Below are positions 43,121 through 52,301 of a stretch of 64,000 bases of DNA, in pieces. The stretch spans positions 62,001-126,000 of the forward strand of contig CANMQI010000003.1 in assembly GCA_947499955.1 (NCBI GenBank). Reading direction: 5' to 3'. The notes below the pieces were generated by a model. That model searched no databases. It was not told the DNA's origin and saw only the letters and a program-made list of their open reading frames with translations. A program made the position numbers and the translations under genes. The DNA is from an uncultured Granulosicoccus sp. (GTDB lineage: Bacteria; Pseudomonadota; Gammaproteobacteria; Granulosicoccales; Granulosicoccaceae). The stretch's first letter is position 1. Each line of letters begins with the position of its first letter.

Positions 43121-43819
43121 ATGTCGCTGAAGCCCGAATTCTCCATTCCTGAAACACCGTCAGAATCGGACCGTACAACACAGCAGTACGTTTATGAACG
43201 TCTGCGCCACGCCATCATGGTGGGGGCAATCGAGCCGGGCACGGCGTTGACGATGCGAGGCCTGGCCGAAGCCATGGAGCTCAGCCCCACACCCGTTCGA
43301 GAGGCTGTGCGCCGCCTGAGCTCGGAGAACGCCATCCTGATCAACGAGAACCGTCGCATTTCCATCCCGTTGATGACTCAGGGACGCTTTGAAGAACTCA
43401 TTGCCTTGCGTATCAGCCTGGAGGTGCATGCCGCCAGGCGCGCATTACCTCACGTATCCGATATCAGGATCGCGGAGATGAAACTTGTCGATGATGAGAT
43501 GGACCGGGCCATTCTCAAACGCGATCTGGATCGCCTGACGACGCTCAATCACCGCTTTCACCGAACCTTGTACACAGTGAACCCGGAGCAGGTGTCCCTG
43601 CCACTGATCGAGAGTGTGTGGTTGCAGATCGGTCCGTTTCAACGGCAGGTGCTCGAACTACTCGACGAGTTCCACGGGATTGATCGGCACAAGGAGATTC
43701 TGTCGGCACTCGAATCCAGAGATGCCGGAGCCTTGGCGCAGGCCACTCGACAGGACATTCGCGAGAGCATCTTCAGAGCAGGCCGCAAGCTCCTTGCAGC
43801 AAGGAGCACAACGGCCTGA
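43121..43819 (+). CDS. GntR-family regulator, FCD subfamily, probable putrescine regulator
   Basis: 232 residues: winged helix QQYVYERLRHAIMVGAIEPG and LSPTPVREAVRRLSSENAIL, then an FCD domain with conserved His/Asp/Arg positions (LNHRFHRTLYTVN). Divergent from puuA-puuB-potFGHI with two candidate operators in between. E. coli uses the unrelated PuuR (cupin/HTH) here, so this is a different control of the same pathway. The effector is inferred to be putrescine or a derivative. Confidence 0.9.
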   Translation: MSLKPEFSIPETPSESDRTTQQYVYERLRHAIMVGAIEPGTALTMRGLAEAMELSPTPVREAVRRLSSENAILINENRRISIPLMTQGRFEELIALRISLEVHAARRALPHVSDIRIAEMKLVDDEMDRAILKRDLDRLTTLNHRFHRTLYTVNPEQVSLPLIESVWLQIGPFQRQVLELLDEFHGIDRHKEILSALESRDAGALAQATRQDIRESIFRAGRKLLAARSTTA

Positions 43820-43868
43820 TCAGTCGCACGTCGATCTTCAGGGTATCTGACCCGGAAGCTCGACGAGC

Positions 43869-44963
43869 TCATTCACCATCGCAGTTGTCAAAGAAGAAGC
43901 GAACCATCTCGGCACTCGCATCCGGACCTGTGCTATCGGTGTAGGAGCCACCCGGCTGACCGCCCGACCAGGCGTGCCCCAGACCATCCACGAACCAGTG
44001 TTCCAGTTCCGTGGCGCCATCAACACTGACAGTGATCTTGCGCGTGTAACTTCGGCCGGATGTACTGCCTTGCTGTTCGCTGGCGATGCTCTGGCTCGCC
44101 TTGCTGTCCATGACCTGCCGCGCAATTTCCTCGCTGTTGGATGGATGGACTGTCTTGTCCGCCGTACCATGAAAGACAATGGTACGCACCCCCGAGGCTC
44201 GCTGCCCGGATGCTTCGGCTACAAGGCCTGACACATTGCCCGCCATGGCAGCAAAGGCCGAGGGGACATCCTTTGCAGCACCAAAGGGAAGTCCCGAGTG
44301 TGCACCCACCGCGGCGAAGACATCCGGATAGGTCTCACCCAGGATCACGGCCATGGCGGCTCCAGCAGACAGACCGGCTACAAAGGTCTGCTCCTTTGCC
44401 ACCCCGTGATCCGCCATCACCTTGCGCGTCATGCCAGCAAGAATGGCAGGCTCTCCCCGGTCTCGCCGTTGATCAGCGCGACTGAACCAGTTCCAGCACG
44501 ACTGTGCATTGTCACCGCGGGATTGCTGCGGGTAGATCACCACGAAGCGGTGTTTTTCCGCCAGTGCATTCATGCCCGTGCCGATGGCAAAATCCTCCGG
44601 GTTCTGCGTACAGCCATGCAGCATGACGAGCAGGCCTGTTACCCCTTGGCTGGCAGTGGAGGGTATGTAGGTTCGATAGCTGCGGCTGCCAGCGGAACAC
44701 TCGTGAAGATCCTGCCGGAACTCGGCACCTTCGGGTACGAGAACGCGTTTCGCAGGAACACCTGTCAGGGGCAGGTCAAACTCTGCCAGGCGATTACCCA
44801 ATCCCGACAGGGGTAGCGTCATCGGCGAGCCCGCCTCATGCGCGCCGTCCAATGGAGACACCAGTCCATGCTGTGCAAGCGTACGATTGACGAGTTCACG
44901 GGCGGCGGCGGTGCGTGCATCCCCGCTTGCCGGGCGCAATACGCCATTCTTGAAATTGATCAT
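43869..44963 (-). CDS. PHB depolymerase-family esterase (alpha/beta hydrolase)
   Basis: 364 residues. Oxyanion/entry stretch GLLVMLHGCTQNPEDFAIG and nucleophile elbow GLSAGAAMAVILG; the C-terminal His is in DGLGHAWSGGQPGGSYTD. Belongs to the short-chain-length polyhydroxyalkanoate depolymerase type 1 domain family, which also includes feruloyl and other esterases. The signal peptide is not evident: the N-terminus is polar and resembles the intracellular PhaZ-type variants. Followed upstream by a CopG-type regulator in the same direction. Confidence 0.87.
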   Translation of the reverse strand: MINFKNGVLRPASGDARTAAARELVNRTLAQHGLVSPLDGAHEAGSPMTLPLSGLGNRLAEFDLPLTGVPAKRVLVPEGAEFRQDLHECSAGSRSYRTYIPSTASQGVTGLLVMLHGCTQNPEDFAIGTGMNALAEKHRFVVIYPQQSRGDNAQSCWNWFSRADQRRDRGEPAILAGMTRKVMADHGVAKEQTFVAGLSAGAAMAVILGETYPDVFAAVGAHSGLPFGAAKDVPSAFAAMAGNVSGLVAEASGQRASGVRTIVFHGTADKTVHPSNSEEIARQVMDSKASQSIASEQQGSTSGRSYTRKITVSVDGATELEHWFVDGLGHAWSGGQPGGSYTDSTGPDASAEMVRFFFDNCDGE

Positions 44964-44988
44964 TTGTTTGTCTCAGAGTTGAGCATCT

Positions 44989-45405
44989 TTATTTGATGCG
45001 GTCAGCCAGTGCGTTCTTGATATCGGCACTGGCCTGAAGAGCTCCCAGCACGCTGATGGAGCCGATGGTTGCCAGGGCCAGTTCCGGAGAAACCTCAGGA
45101 TCGATTCGGGCCAGCCCCACGACCTTGATATGCAGAAGTTCGCCAGCGCTTTGCACCGCTTCCAGATCTGCGCGGGTGTAGTCGCGCAGACCCAGCTCCA
45201 TCGTATGCCTGTCGATGCTCTTGCTGACAGCATCGACATGACTGTCCAGTTGTCTGCGAATAGCGGTTCTGATGAAATCGCTGCGGTTGGAATAGAAGCC
45301 TTCCTGCACAAGAAGATCGATACGGCCCAAGTCGACATAGCCGAGATTGATGGTGATCTTTTCGCTTTCAGGGGTCTTGTCGCGCTGTGTTTTCAAGGCT
45401 GCCAT
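44989..45405 (-). CDS. CopG/ribbon-helix-helix regulator
   Basis: 138 residues from ATG 45405, chosen by GGAG upstream. Ribbon-helix-helix at about residues 15-55 (KITINLGYVDLGRIDLLVQE, FYSNRSDFIRTAIRRQLDSH), then a C-terminal domain with DLEAVQSAGELLHIKVVGLA. Ends 25 bases before the depolymerase gene on the same strand, so the two likely form an operon with self-regulation. Relatives are found next to PHB depolymerases. Confidence 0.85.
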   Translation of the reverse strand: MAALKTQRDKTPESEKITINLGYVDLGRIDLLVQEGFYSNRSDFIRTAIRRQLDSHVDAVSKSIDRHTMELGLRDYTRADLEAVQSAGELLHIKVVGLARIDPEVSPELALATIGSISVLGALQASADIKNALADRIK

Positions 45406-45529
45406 AGGGTTTCTCCATCTACTTGGATGGTATATGGATGCCGTACGGCGTTTTACAAGCCGATGGTTGTTGAAAATTCCAATTGCTCTCACGTCGTGCA
45501 AGAAGCCGCTACCGGGTGTAAGGACTCCA

Positions 45530-47152
45530 ATGAAGACCGGCCTGAGTCACTGGCAGAGTATGGTGTGTGCTGACTCGACAACTCATCCAATCATGCTGTA
45601 TGACACCCTGACTCGTTACGCTGGCTTCGCGCCCGACGTGGTGTGGACCCTGCTGTATATCGTCTGGATACTGGGCGGCACGGTATTCCTGCTCCTGAGG
45701 CGCCGACGTCCGACCACCACACTGGCCTGGCTCCTCGCTGTCTGGAGTCTGCCGGTCATCAGTGGCCTGGCGTACTTTCTCATTGGGCCACGGCGTCTGG
45801 ACGATCAGACCGAACGGCGCCAGAGCGCTCGTCGCGCAGCGGCGCGTGCCATTCCGGACGCCGAAGCCGATATGCCGGATGAATTCGCCGACAGTTTTTC
45901 GCTCTCCGCATTGACTCGGGTGACGCGTCGATCCGCGAACGCGCAGCCCGGTCCGAGACGCTCGCACGGCATTACCCTGTACGAAGATGGTGATACCTGT
46001 TTTCCAGCCATTCTGGAAGCCGTTCAGGACGCTCGCTCGACAGTGCACCTGGAATACTACATCTGGCTACCCGATGTGATCGGCACTCGCCTGCGAGATG
46101 CTCTGATCGAGCGAGCCAGAGCCGGAATTCGTGTACGTATCGTTGTCGACGCCATTGGCGCCAAGGACTGCCATGGTGACTTCTGGGCACCTCTGCTCGA
46201 GGCCGGCGGCGAGATACGCAAGTTCAATCCGCCACACCTGCTGACGCCTCAGCCAGGCAAGCTCAACTTCAGAACGCATCGAAAGATCATCATCATCGAT
46301 GGACACGTGGCGTTTACCGGTGGAATCAACGTCAGTGACAACAACCTCAGCATGAGCGCTCAATCGAGCGAGAAAGCCTGGAGAAGCACCCATTTGCGCG
46401 TGGACGGACCGCCCGCGCTGGATCTGCAGGCAACCTTCCTTGAAGACTGGCTCTATTCATCCCCGGTCAGCGCAGCCAGACAGGACAAGGAGCGTATCCC
46501 CGACAGCCTTCAGGACGATGATCAGGCGCCAGAGCATCCTGACGATATAGACGACTGGTTTCCCACAGCATCCGGTAAATCATCGCCTGAAACAGATTCG
46601 GCTGCGGGCCCCTGGGTGCAGATCATCGACTCGGGACCGGATGAGGCCAACAACGATATTCACTTGCTGTATTTCACGGCAATCACCAGTGCGAAGCATC
46701 GTATCTGGATCAATACGCCGTACTTCGTGCCCGACACCCCCATCGAGGCCGCTCTGGAGAGTGCATCACGGCGCGGTGTGGATGTACGACTGATCCTTCC
46801 CGCAGAGGGTGATTCGGTGCTGGTCAACGCAGCAGCCAAGACCTACTCGACGGATGCGGCCAGAAACGGCACTCGTATCTGGCAGTACGGACCTCGCATG
46901 AACCACTCCAAGGTCATGATTGTCGATGATGAGTTGGCCATTGTCGGTACCGCCAACATGGATAACCGCAGCTTTCGGCTCAACTTCGAGATCGTGGCCG
47001 CCATTTATGACCACAACGTCAATTCACGACTTGGCGACATCTTCGAAAAGGATCTGCAGGCCTCGACGATATTCGAACCCGACGGAAAAAGCGCAGGATT
47101 CATCGAGCGCATTACTGCCAACGCGGCTCGATTACTGGGCCCATTGTTGTAA
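45530..47152 (+). CDS. cls: Cardiolipin synthase (phospholipase D family)
   Basis: 540 residues from ATG 45530 (AAGGA upstream; ATG 45593 is also possible). Two N-terminal membrane helices (VVWTLLYIVWILGGTVFLLL, TTLAWLLAVWSLPVISGLAY), then two PLD domains with HKD motifs HRKIIIIDGHVAFTGG and HSKVMIVDDELAIVGTANMD. Makes cardiolipin from phosphatidylglycerol at the inner membrane. The acidic stretch around 380-400 between the domains is longer than usual. Divergent from the CopG gene. Confidence 0.93.
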   Translation: MKTGLSHWQSMVCADSTTHPIMLYDTLTRYAGFAPDVVWTLLYIVWILGGTVFLLLRRRRPTTTLAWLLAVWSLPVISGLAYFLIGPRRLDDQTERRQSARRAAARAIPDAEADMPDEFADSFSLSALTRVTRRSANAQPGPRRSHGITLYEDGDTCFPAILEAVQDARSTVHLEYYIWLPDVIGTRLRDALIERARAGIRVRIVVDAIGAKDCHGDFWAPLLEAGGEIRKFNPPHLLTPQPGKLNFRTHRKIIIIDGHVAFTGGINVSDNNLSMSAQSSEKAWRSTHLRVDGPPALDLQATFLEDWLYSSPVSAARQDKERIPDSLQDDDQAPEHPDDIDDWFPTASGKSSPETDSAAGPWVQIIDSGPDEANNDIHLLYFTAITSAKHRIWINTPYFVPDTPIEAALESASRRGVDVRLILPAEGDSVLVNAAAKTYSTDAARNGTRIWQYGPRMNHSKVMIVDDELAIVGTANMDNRSFRLNFEIVAAIYDHNVNSRLGDIFEKDLQASTIFEPDGKSAGFIERITANAARLLGPLL

Positions 47153-47156
47153 TACG

Positions 47157-47174
47157 GCAGTTTGAAAAAACTGC
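47157..47174 (+). terminator. Hairpin after cardiolipin synthase gene
   Basis: Seven-bp stem GCAGTTT / AAACTGC with a four-base loop, beginning five bases after the stop. No T-tract follows, so only a weak terminator or stabilising hairpin. Confidence 0.45.
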
Positions 47175-47304
47175 AATCGACGGCCTTCCTCAGACCGGCC
47201 CGCAAACTCGGTAGTAGTCTGATTGGACAAAAATGTGGCAGTGTCGCTCCTGGTGAGTCGACATTGCTGATCACGCCCGATGGGCAAACCAAGGTCATAC
47301 AAGC

Positions 47305-49257
47305 ATGATGCGCTGGATAAAACGACTGGTTCTGGTGCTGGTGATAGTCCCGGCAATACTGCTTGTCGTGATCGCGGTACTGCCCGGCAAATGGCTTGCG
47401 GCACAGATCGCAGCATTTGCCAGTGACGCCAGTGGTTTGAATGTCGAGATTGCGGATGCCTCTCTGGCCGTATTCACACTGACGCCGGGCCTGTCTCTAT
47501 CAGACATTCAAGCGAACGAGCCGGCTGGCGAATCGGTTGCCAGCGTCAAACTGGCATCGGTATCAGCAAACCTGCGCGCCCTGATCAGCGATGCACCCCT
47601 GTTGGACTTGATACGCGTGGCAGATGGCTCCGCAAGCTTGCAGGTCGATGATGAAGGCCGTGGAAACTGGGAAGACTGGCTCCCGACTTCCAGCAACGAC
47701 GAGGCTGAAGCGGAGACCAGCGAGAGGGCAACGCTCCCGGCGATTCGATCCATTCAGGTGGACGATATGAACATCAGTTACCAGGATGACTTCAGGGAGC
47801 TGGACGCGGATATCACGGTGAGTGCCGAGGGCTCGACCAGCGATGCCGATCACCCCCTGAGCGCCGAGGCATCGGGCACCATCAACGATGTGCCCGTATC
47901 AGCCAAGGGCTCGGCACAGTCGTTGGTAGCGCTGGCCACGGCGCAAGCGGACTTGTCAGTGAAGCTGGCGCTGACACTGGGGAACACCTCAGCCGATATC
48001 GAGGGCGTCATTGGTGACCCTGCAGCGTTCAAGAAGCTGGATCTGGCCTTCTCCATCGAAGGCGAGGACCTGCGGGCCATCGAAACAGTGAGCTCGATTC
48101 TGATGCCTGTCATTCCCCCCTTCCAGCTTCAGGGAACGCTGCTCAGAGACAGTGACGAATTCGTTCTGCAGCGTTTCGATGCTGTCGTGGGTGACAGCGA
48201 TCTGCAGGGGGATGTGCGTGTCAATCCCTTCAGCAGTCCGCCAACGCTCTATGCCAATGTCATATCCACCGTCCTCGATCTGGATGACCTGGCCGGACTG
48301 ATTGGCGCAAGCCCCGATCCGGATGAAGCCGTGACCGCCGAGAAGGCCGAGGAATCGAGTCAGCAGGATGACGACGGCAGACTGCTACCCGACAACCCGG
48401 TGCCGCTGACCGAACTGGGCAAACTCGTGAATGGAGAGATTGCCTTTCGCAGCAGCGATATCAGAACCGAATTGTTTCCGGTGGAATCCATCGATACCCG
48501 CATTCAGCTCCTGCCGGATCGTCTCAAGCTGGAGCCCATGTCAATCGGTGTGGCCGGGGGCATGGTGGAAGGCTCTCTGGATTCACAGCTGACGGCAGAC
48601 CCGGTGTCCAGTACCCTGGAATTGCGCGTCACGAATGTCGACCTGGGAAAGGTCATGGCAAGCGCCGGTATCGACAATGATGCCTTCGGACAGATCGGTG
48701 GGCGTGCCAAGTACTGGATGTCGGGTGATACGGTTGCCAGCATGGCAGCCAGCGCTGACGGCGGCATGTTCCTCCTGATGACAGAAGGTCAGGTCGGCGC
48801 ACTGCTGAGCGAACTGGCCGGCATAGACCTGGTGGAATCACTTACGCTGCTCGCCACCGACAAGAACGAGCTGACCGACATACGCTGTGCCTATGCAGAC
48901 CTGCACAGCGCCGAAGGTCTGATGACAATCCAGACTTTCGTGATGGATACCGATGACACGGCGTTTCTCGCCGACGGTACCGTCGACTTCAAGGATGAAG
49001 CACTGGACCTGACCATCGAGCCTCACCCGAAGGATGCCAGCCTGCTGGCTGCCCAGACCTCGGTAAAGGTTGGTGGCACCCTGATGGACCCTTCCATCCT
49101 GCCCGGACAGACGCTACCGCTGCGCGTGGCAGCCTCTGCGATCCTGGCATCGGTGGCAGGTCCTGCTGCCGCTCTTCTGCCCTTTCTGGAATCCGGATCG
49201 GGAGACAGCAGCCCCTACTGCTCGGGCCTGGCAAGCTCGCTCGATGATGCACGCTGA
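47305..49257 (+). CDS. AsmA-family envelope protein
   Basis: 650 residues with one N-terminal membrane anchor (LVLVLVIVPAILLVVIAVLP), then the long beta-rich repeat-groove of the AsmA/TamB-like class: early AsmA motif LNVEIADASLAVFTLTPGLS and the C-terminal AsmA_2 stretch DVHAEGL-like DLHSAEGLMTIQTFVMDTDD, FLADGTVDFKDEALDLTIEP and PSILPGQTLPLRVA. These proteins are thought to carry phospholipid to the outer membrane. Probably co-transcribed with the BON gene that follows. Confidence 0.9.
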   Translation: MMRWIKRLVLVLVIVPAILLVVIAVLPGKWLAAQIAAFASDASGLNVEIADASLAVFTLTPGLSLSDIQANEPAGESVASVKLASVSANLRALISDAPLLDLIRVADGSASLQVDDEGRGNWEDWLPTSSNDEAEAETSERATLPAIRSIQVDDMNISYQDDFRELDADITVSAEGSTSDADHPLSAEASGTINDVPVSAKGSAQSLVALATAQADLSVKLALTLGNTSADIEGVIGDPAAFKKLDLAFSIEGEDLRAIETVSSILMPVIPPFQLQGTLLRDSDEFVLQRFDAVVGDSDLQGDVRVNPFSSPPTLYANVISTVLDLDDLAGLIGASPDPDEAVTAEKAEESSQQDDDGRLLPDNPVPLTELGKLVNGEIAFRSSDIRTELFPVESIDTRIQLLPDRLKLEPMSIGVAGGMVEGSLDSQLTADPVSSTLELRVTNVDLGKVMASAGIDNDAFGQIGGRAKYWMSGDTVASMAASADGGMFLLMTEGQVGALLSELAGIDLVESLTLLATDKNELTDIRCAYADLHSAEGLMTIQTFVMDTDDTAFLADGTVDFKDEALDLTIEPHPKDASLLAAQTSVKVGGTLMDPSILPGQTLPLRVAASAILASVAGPAAALLPFLESGSGDSSPYCSGLASSLDDAR

Positions 49258-49297
49258 TACGCTATCTCCTCTCCCCCTATCGAATCCAGGAACCCTG

Positions 49298-49609
49298 ATG
49301 AGCACAACTGTCGGAATACGTAGCCTTGTTGTTCTGTCCCTGATACTGACAAGCTCAGCCTGTAGCACGGTGACCCGCGAAATCGAGCAGGTAGACAAGC
49401 AGAGCGCCCAGCGAACGACGGAGGTCAAATCCGCCCTGATTGCCAGCGACGAGGTCGATGCAGCGGCGATTCGCGTCAGTGTGCAAGCTGACGGGTCACT
49501 GCTGTTGTCCGGCTTTGTCGAGACCGAAGCCGAAAGGCAGGCGGCGATCAAGGCTGCGCGCGATGCCCTGCAGGGAGGTCAGGTCGTCGATCAGCTGGAG
49601 CTGCGATGA
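49298..49609 (+). CDS. BON-domain envelope protein, probable lipoprotein
   Basis: 103 residues from ATG 49298 (AGGA upstream). N-terminal signal with a possible lipobox TSSAC, followed by one BON domain (TTEVKSALIASDEVDAAAIR, VSVQADGSLLLSGFVETEAE, RQAAIKAARDAL) as in OsmY/DolP. It begins 40 bases after the AsmA stop. Likely an outer-membrane or periplasmic phospholipid-linked protein, in line with its AsmA neighbour. Confidence 0.85.
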   Translation: MSTTVGIRSLVVLSLILTSSACSTVTREIEQVDKQSAQRTTEVKSALIASDEVDAAAIRVSVQADGSLLLSGFVETEAERQAAIKAARDALQGGQVVDQLELR

Positions 49610-49730
49610 AGATCAGACAGGTTCCGAAATCGGCAATCTGCGTGGTGGATGAACCGGATACACCGTCAACCCCTGACAAGTCTTCGGTATCATGCTGCAC
49701 ACTGACGATTGACCAGGAGCAAGCCACACC

Positions 49731-50348
49731 ATGAGCACGCTGCAGCACGACATTACTCTGATACATCGGCTGCTGGAAACCATCGCGCAAGACATCCTGC
49801 CGCTCACCGAAGAAGCTGTCAGGATCGGCAACAAGGTTTTCGGCGCAGCCTTGCTGAAGAAGTCGGATTTGACGACTTATCTCGCCGAAACCAACAACGA
49901 GATGGAAAGTCCTCTGCATCACGGCGAAATGCACCTGCTCAAGCGTTACTACGAATTGCCCTCGGCGGAACGCCTGCCTCCCGGTGAACTGATCTTTCTC
50001 AGCACGCATGAGCCCTGCAGCATGTGCCTGTCAGCCATCACCTGGGCCGGTTTCGATAACTTCCACTATTTTTTCAGCCATTCGGATTCGCGAGACGAAT
50101 TCGCCATTCCACACGACCTGAAGATACTCAAGGAAGTGTTCGACGTGGATCCGGGCGAGTATCACCACCACAATGCATTCTGGGATTGCCAGGGCATTCG
50201 CGAGTGGCTGTCCGAACACGGCAGTGAGCTTGACGATGACACGTTGCAGACCCTGACTGCAAACGTGGAGGCTATCCGGCGACGCTATGCAGCCGCGTCC
50301 GAGCATTATCAGGCCAGCAAGGATGGTAACCGCATTCCTCTGAACTGA
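49731..50348 (+). CDS. Nucleoside/cytidine deaminase-fold protein with HGE zinc motif
   Basis: 205 residues. Zinc site: His64-Gly65-Glu66 (LHHGEMHLL) and Cys96/Cys99 (STHEPCSMCLSAITWAGF). The usual CDA motif is H(A/V)E; Gly in the middle is unusual but tolerated. The PCxxC half is perfect. It lacks tRNA-binding tails of TadA and carries an extra C-terminal region about residues 130-205. Substrate not known. Confidence 0.85.
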   Translation: MSTLQHDITLIHRLLETIAQDILPLTEEAVRIGNKVFGAALLKKSDLTTYLAETNNEMESPLHHGEMHLLKRYYELPSAERLPPGELIFLSTHEPCSMCLSAITWAGFDNFHYFFSHSDSRDEFAIPHDLKILKEVFDVDPGEYHHHNAFWDCQGIREWLSEHGSELDDDTLQTLTANVEAIRRRYAAASEHYQASKDGNRIPLN

Positions 50349-50865
50349 TGCCGAATGGCTCGATCCGTCATGCGCCAGTCACCGCGCCGGTATAATCTGT
50401 CAGCGCTATCATGCCGACAGGCAGGGCTGATCATGTGATCGGGAGGTAAGGGCATCACGGCGCAGACTCAGCCGACAAGCAAAAAAAGATGGCCATCCAT
50501 GGCCTCGTTGGCTCCTTGCCTCAATACCACTTGGAGGAGGAATAACGAAAGTCACCACACTTTCGAGACTTGAGAATACGCGAAGAAGAGGCGTTTGCAT
50601 GTGACACTATTGCACTTGTTTGCAGCCATAGTGTCAGCAATCAGATCGGATTCCTTGCTCTAGTGGTGGCAATAGCCACGAAAACTGCCTACCAGACCAC
50701 CAATACTGCTTGACGTCATGGCTGTCAGGAACAAGCAGCATCGTTTCCCGATCGACCTACTAGCGTATGCTCCTCCTGTTGACCCAGCCTGAGTAATCGA
50801 ATGTACACCGCCCCGACACGCACGCATCCCATGCCATCCCACTCTGCCACGAGGCCCTGTGCTTC
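50349..50865. other. Intergenic region before dbpA, possible leader or small RNA
   Basis: 517 bases without a supported gene. TATAAT occurs at 50391-50396 but without a good -35. Farther on are a GGCCA/TGGCC stem at 50491-50504 after a run of seven A, and a purine-rich GGAGGAGGAA stretch near 50533-50542 with no good start codon just after it. A long leader for the RNA helicase mRNA or a small RNA is possible; I cannot show either. Confidence 0.35.
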
Positions 50866-52257
50866 GTGAGTAGCGTGACCAACAAGCCATTCAGTAGCTT
50901 GCCTTTACGTCCCGAACTACTCACAGCAGTCGAATCGCTGGAGTACACAGAGATGACAGACATCCAGATGCACGTACTGCCTGTCCTGCTGGATAACCGC
51001 GACGTGGTGGCTCAAGCGAAGACGGGTAGTGGCAAAACCGCGGCTTTTGCTCTTGGGCTGCTCAACAAGCTGGATATTCAGACCTACAAGACACAGGCCC
51101 TGGTGCTCTGCCCCACTCGCGAGCTCAGCGATCAGGTCGCAGCCGAAACACGACGTCTGGCCAGTGCCCTGCCCAATACCAAGGTACTGACACTGTGTGG
51201 CGGCAAGCCGATGCAGGCACAACTGACCTCACTCAAGCGCGATTCGCACGTTATCGTGGGAACACCGGGACGCATCCTGAAGCATCTGGAGAAAGGCACG
51301 CTGGTACTGGACGGCATCCGTACACTGGTGCTGGACGAAGCCGACCGCATGCTGGACATGGGGTTTCACGATGACATCATGCGCATTCTGGACAAGACCG
51401 CAAGCCACAGACAGACACTGCTTTTCTCGGCAACCTACCCCGATCAGATCCAAGAGGTCAGCGCCGCTGTGCAGGTCGATCCTGTCGAGGTACGCCTTGA
51501 AGCCTCACACCAGGAAGAACAGATTCATCAGGTGTTCCATCAGGTAACGGAAGAGGGCAAGACCGCCGCTCTGCTTGCGGTCCTGCAAACGCGCCCGCCC
51601 GATTCGTGCATCATTTTCTGTAATCGCAAACTGCAGTGCCAGACTCTGAGCAACACACTGCATGATCAGGGTTATTCGGTAAAGGCCCTGCACGGCGATC
51701 TGGATCAGTTCGACCGTGACGAGGCAATGATTCTGTTTGCCAATGGCAGCACCTCGATTCTGGTGGCAACCGATGTAGCCGCACGAGGACTCGATATCGA
51801 CACCCTGTCAGCCGTGATCAATTTCGATCTGGCCCTGGACCCTGAAACTCATGTGCATCGAATCGGCAGAACCGGCCGTGCCGGCCATGAAGGACTGGCG
51901 ATCAGTTTCGTCCTGCCCAATGAACAGTTTCGTGTCCAGGCAATCGAGGAGCTGCTTGATACGCAGCTGACGGTTGAGGAGCTCGCCCCGCCGCAGAAAC
52001 GCAGCAGCAACCCCCTGCTTCCCAGAACCGTCACCCTGCATATCAATGCGGGCAAGAAGGACAAGATTCGCCCCGGCGATATCGTGGGTGCTCTGACCGC
52101 CGATGGCGCTCTGAACAAGGATCAGATCGGGAAAATCACCGTACTGGACAAGAAATCCTATGTGGCCATCGCCCGTGAGCACGCCAGAATCGCACTGGAT
52201 GTATTGAGCAACGGAAAAATCAAGGGACGTCGATTCAGGATTCGCACCCTTCGCTGA
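50866..52257 (+). CDS. dbpA: DEAD-box ATP-dependent RNA helicase DbpA
   Basis: 463 residues from a GTG. Motifs Q (FSSLPLRPELLTAVESLEYTEMTDIQ region), I (AKTGSGKT), II (VLDEADRMLDMG), III (SAT) and VI (HRIGRTGRAG). C-terminal DbpA-type RNA-binding domain (TVTLHINAGKKDKIRPGDIV, VGALTADGALNKDQIGKI) that recognises 23S rRNA hairpin 92. Works in 50S ribosome assembly. Domain order and length are standard. Confidence 0.95.
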   Translation: MSSVTNKPFSSLPLRPELLTAVESLEYTEMTDIQMHVLPVLLDNRDVVAQAKTGSGKTAAFALGLLNKLDIQTYKTQALVLCPTRELSDQVAAETRRLASALPNTKVLTLCGGKPMQAQLTSLKRDSHVIVGTPGRILKHLEKGTLVLDGIRTLVLDEADRMLDMGFHDDIMRILDKTASHRQTLLFSATYPDQIQEVSAAVQVDPVEVRLEASHQEEQIHQVFHQVTEEGKTAALLAVLQTRPPDSCIIFCNRKLQCQTLSNTLHDQGYSVKALHGDLDQFDRDEAMILFANGSTSILVATDVAARGLDIDTLSAVINFDLALDPETHVHRIGRTGRAGHEGLAISFVLPNEQFRVQAIEELLDTQLTVEELAPPQKRSSNPLLPRTVTLHINAGKKDKIRPGDIVGALTADGALNKDQIGKITVLDKKSYVAIAREHARIALDVLSNGKIKGRRFRIRTLR

Positions 52258-52301
52258 CAACGCACATCGGTACGCTCAAGCAACTGGATAGCCACGACCC
52301 G

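Noticed and set aside
50391-50396. Promoter of a small RNA (TATAAT)
   Set aside because: No matching -35 and no terminator with T-tract; kept only as a remark on the gap.
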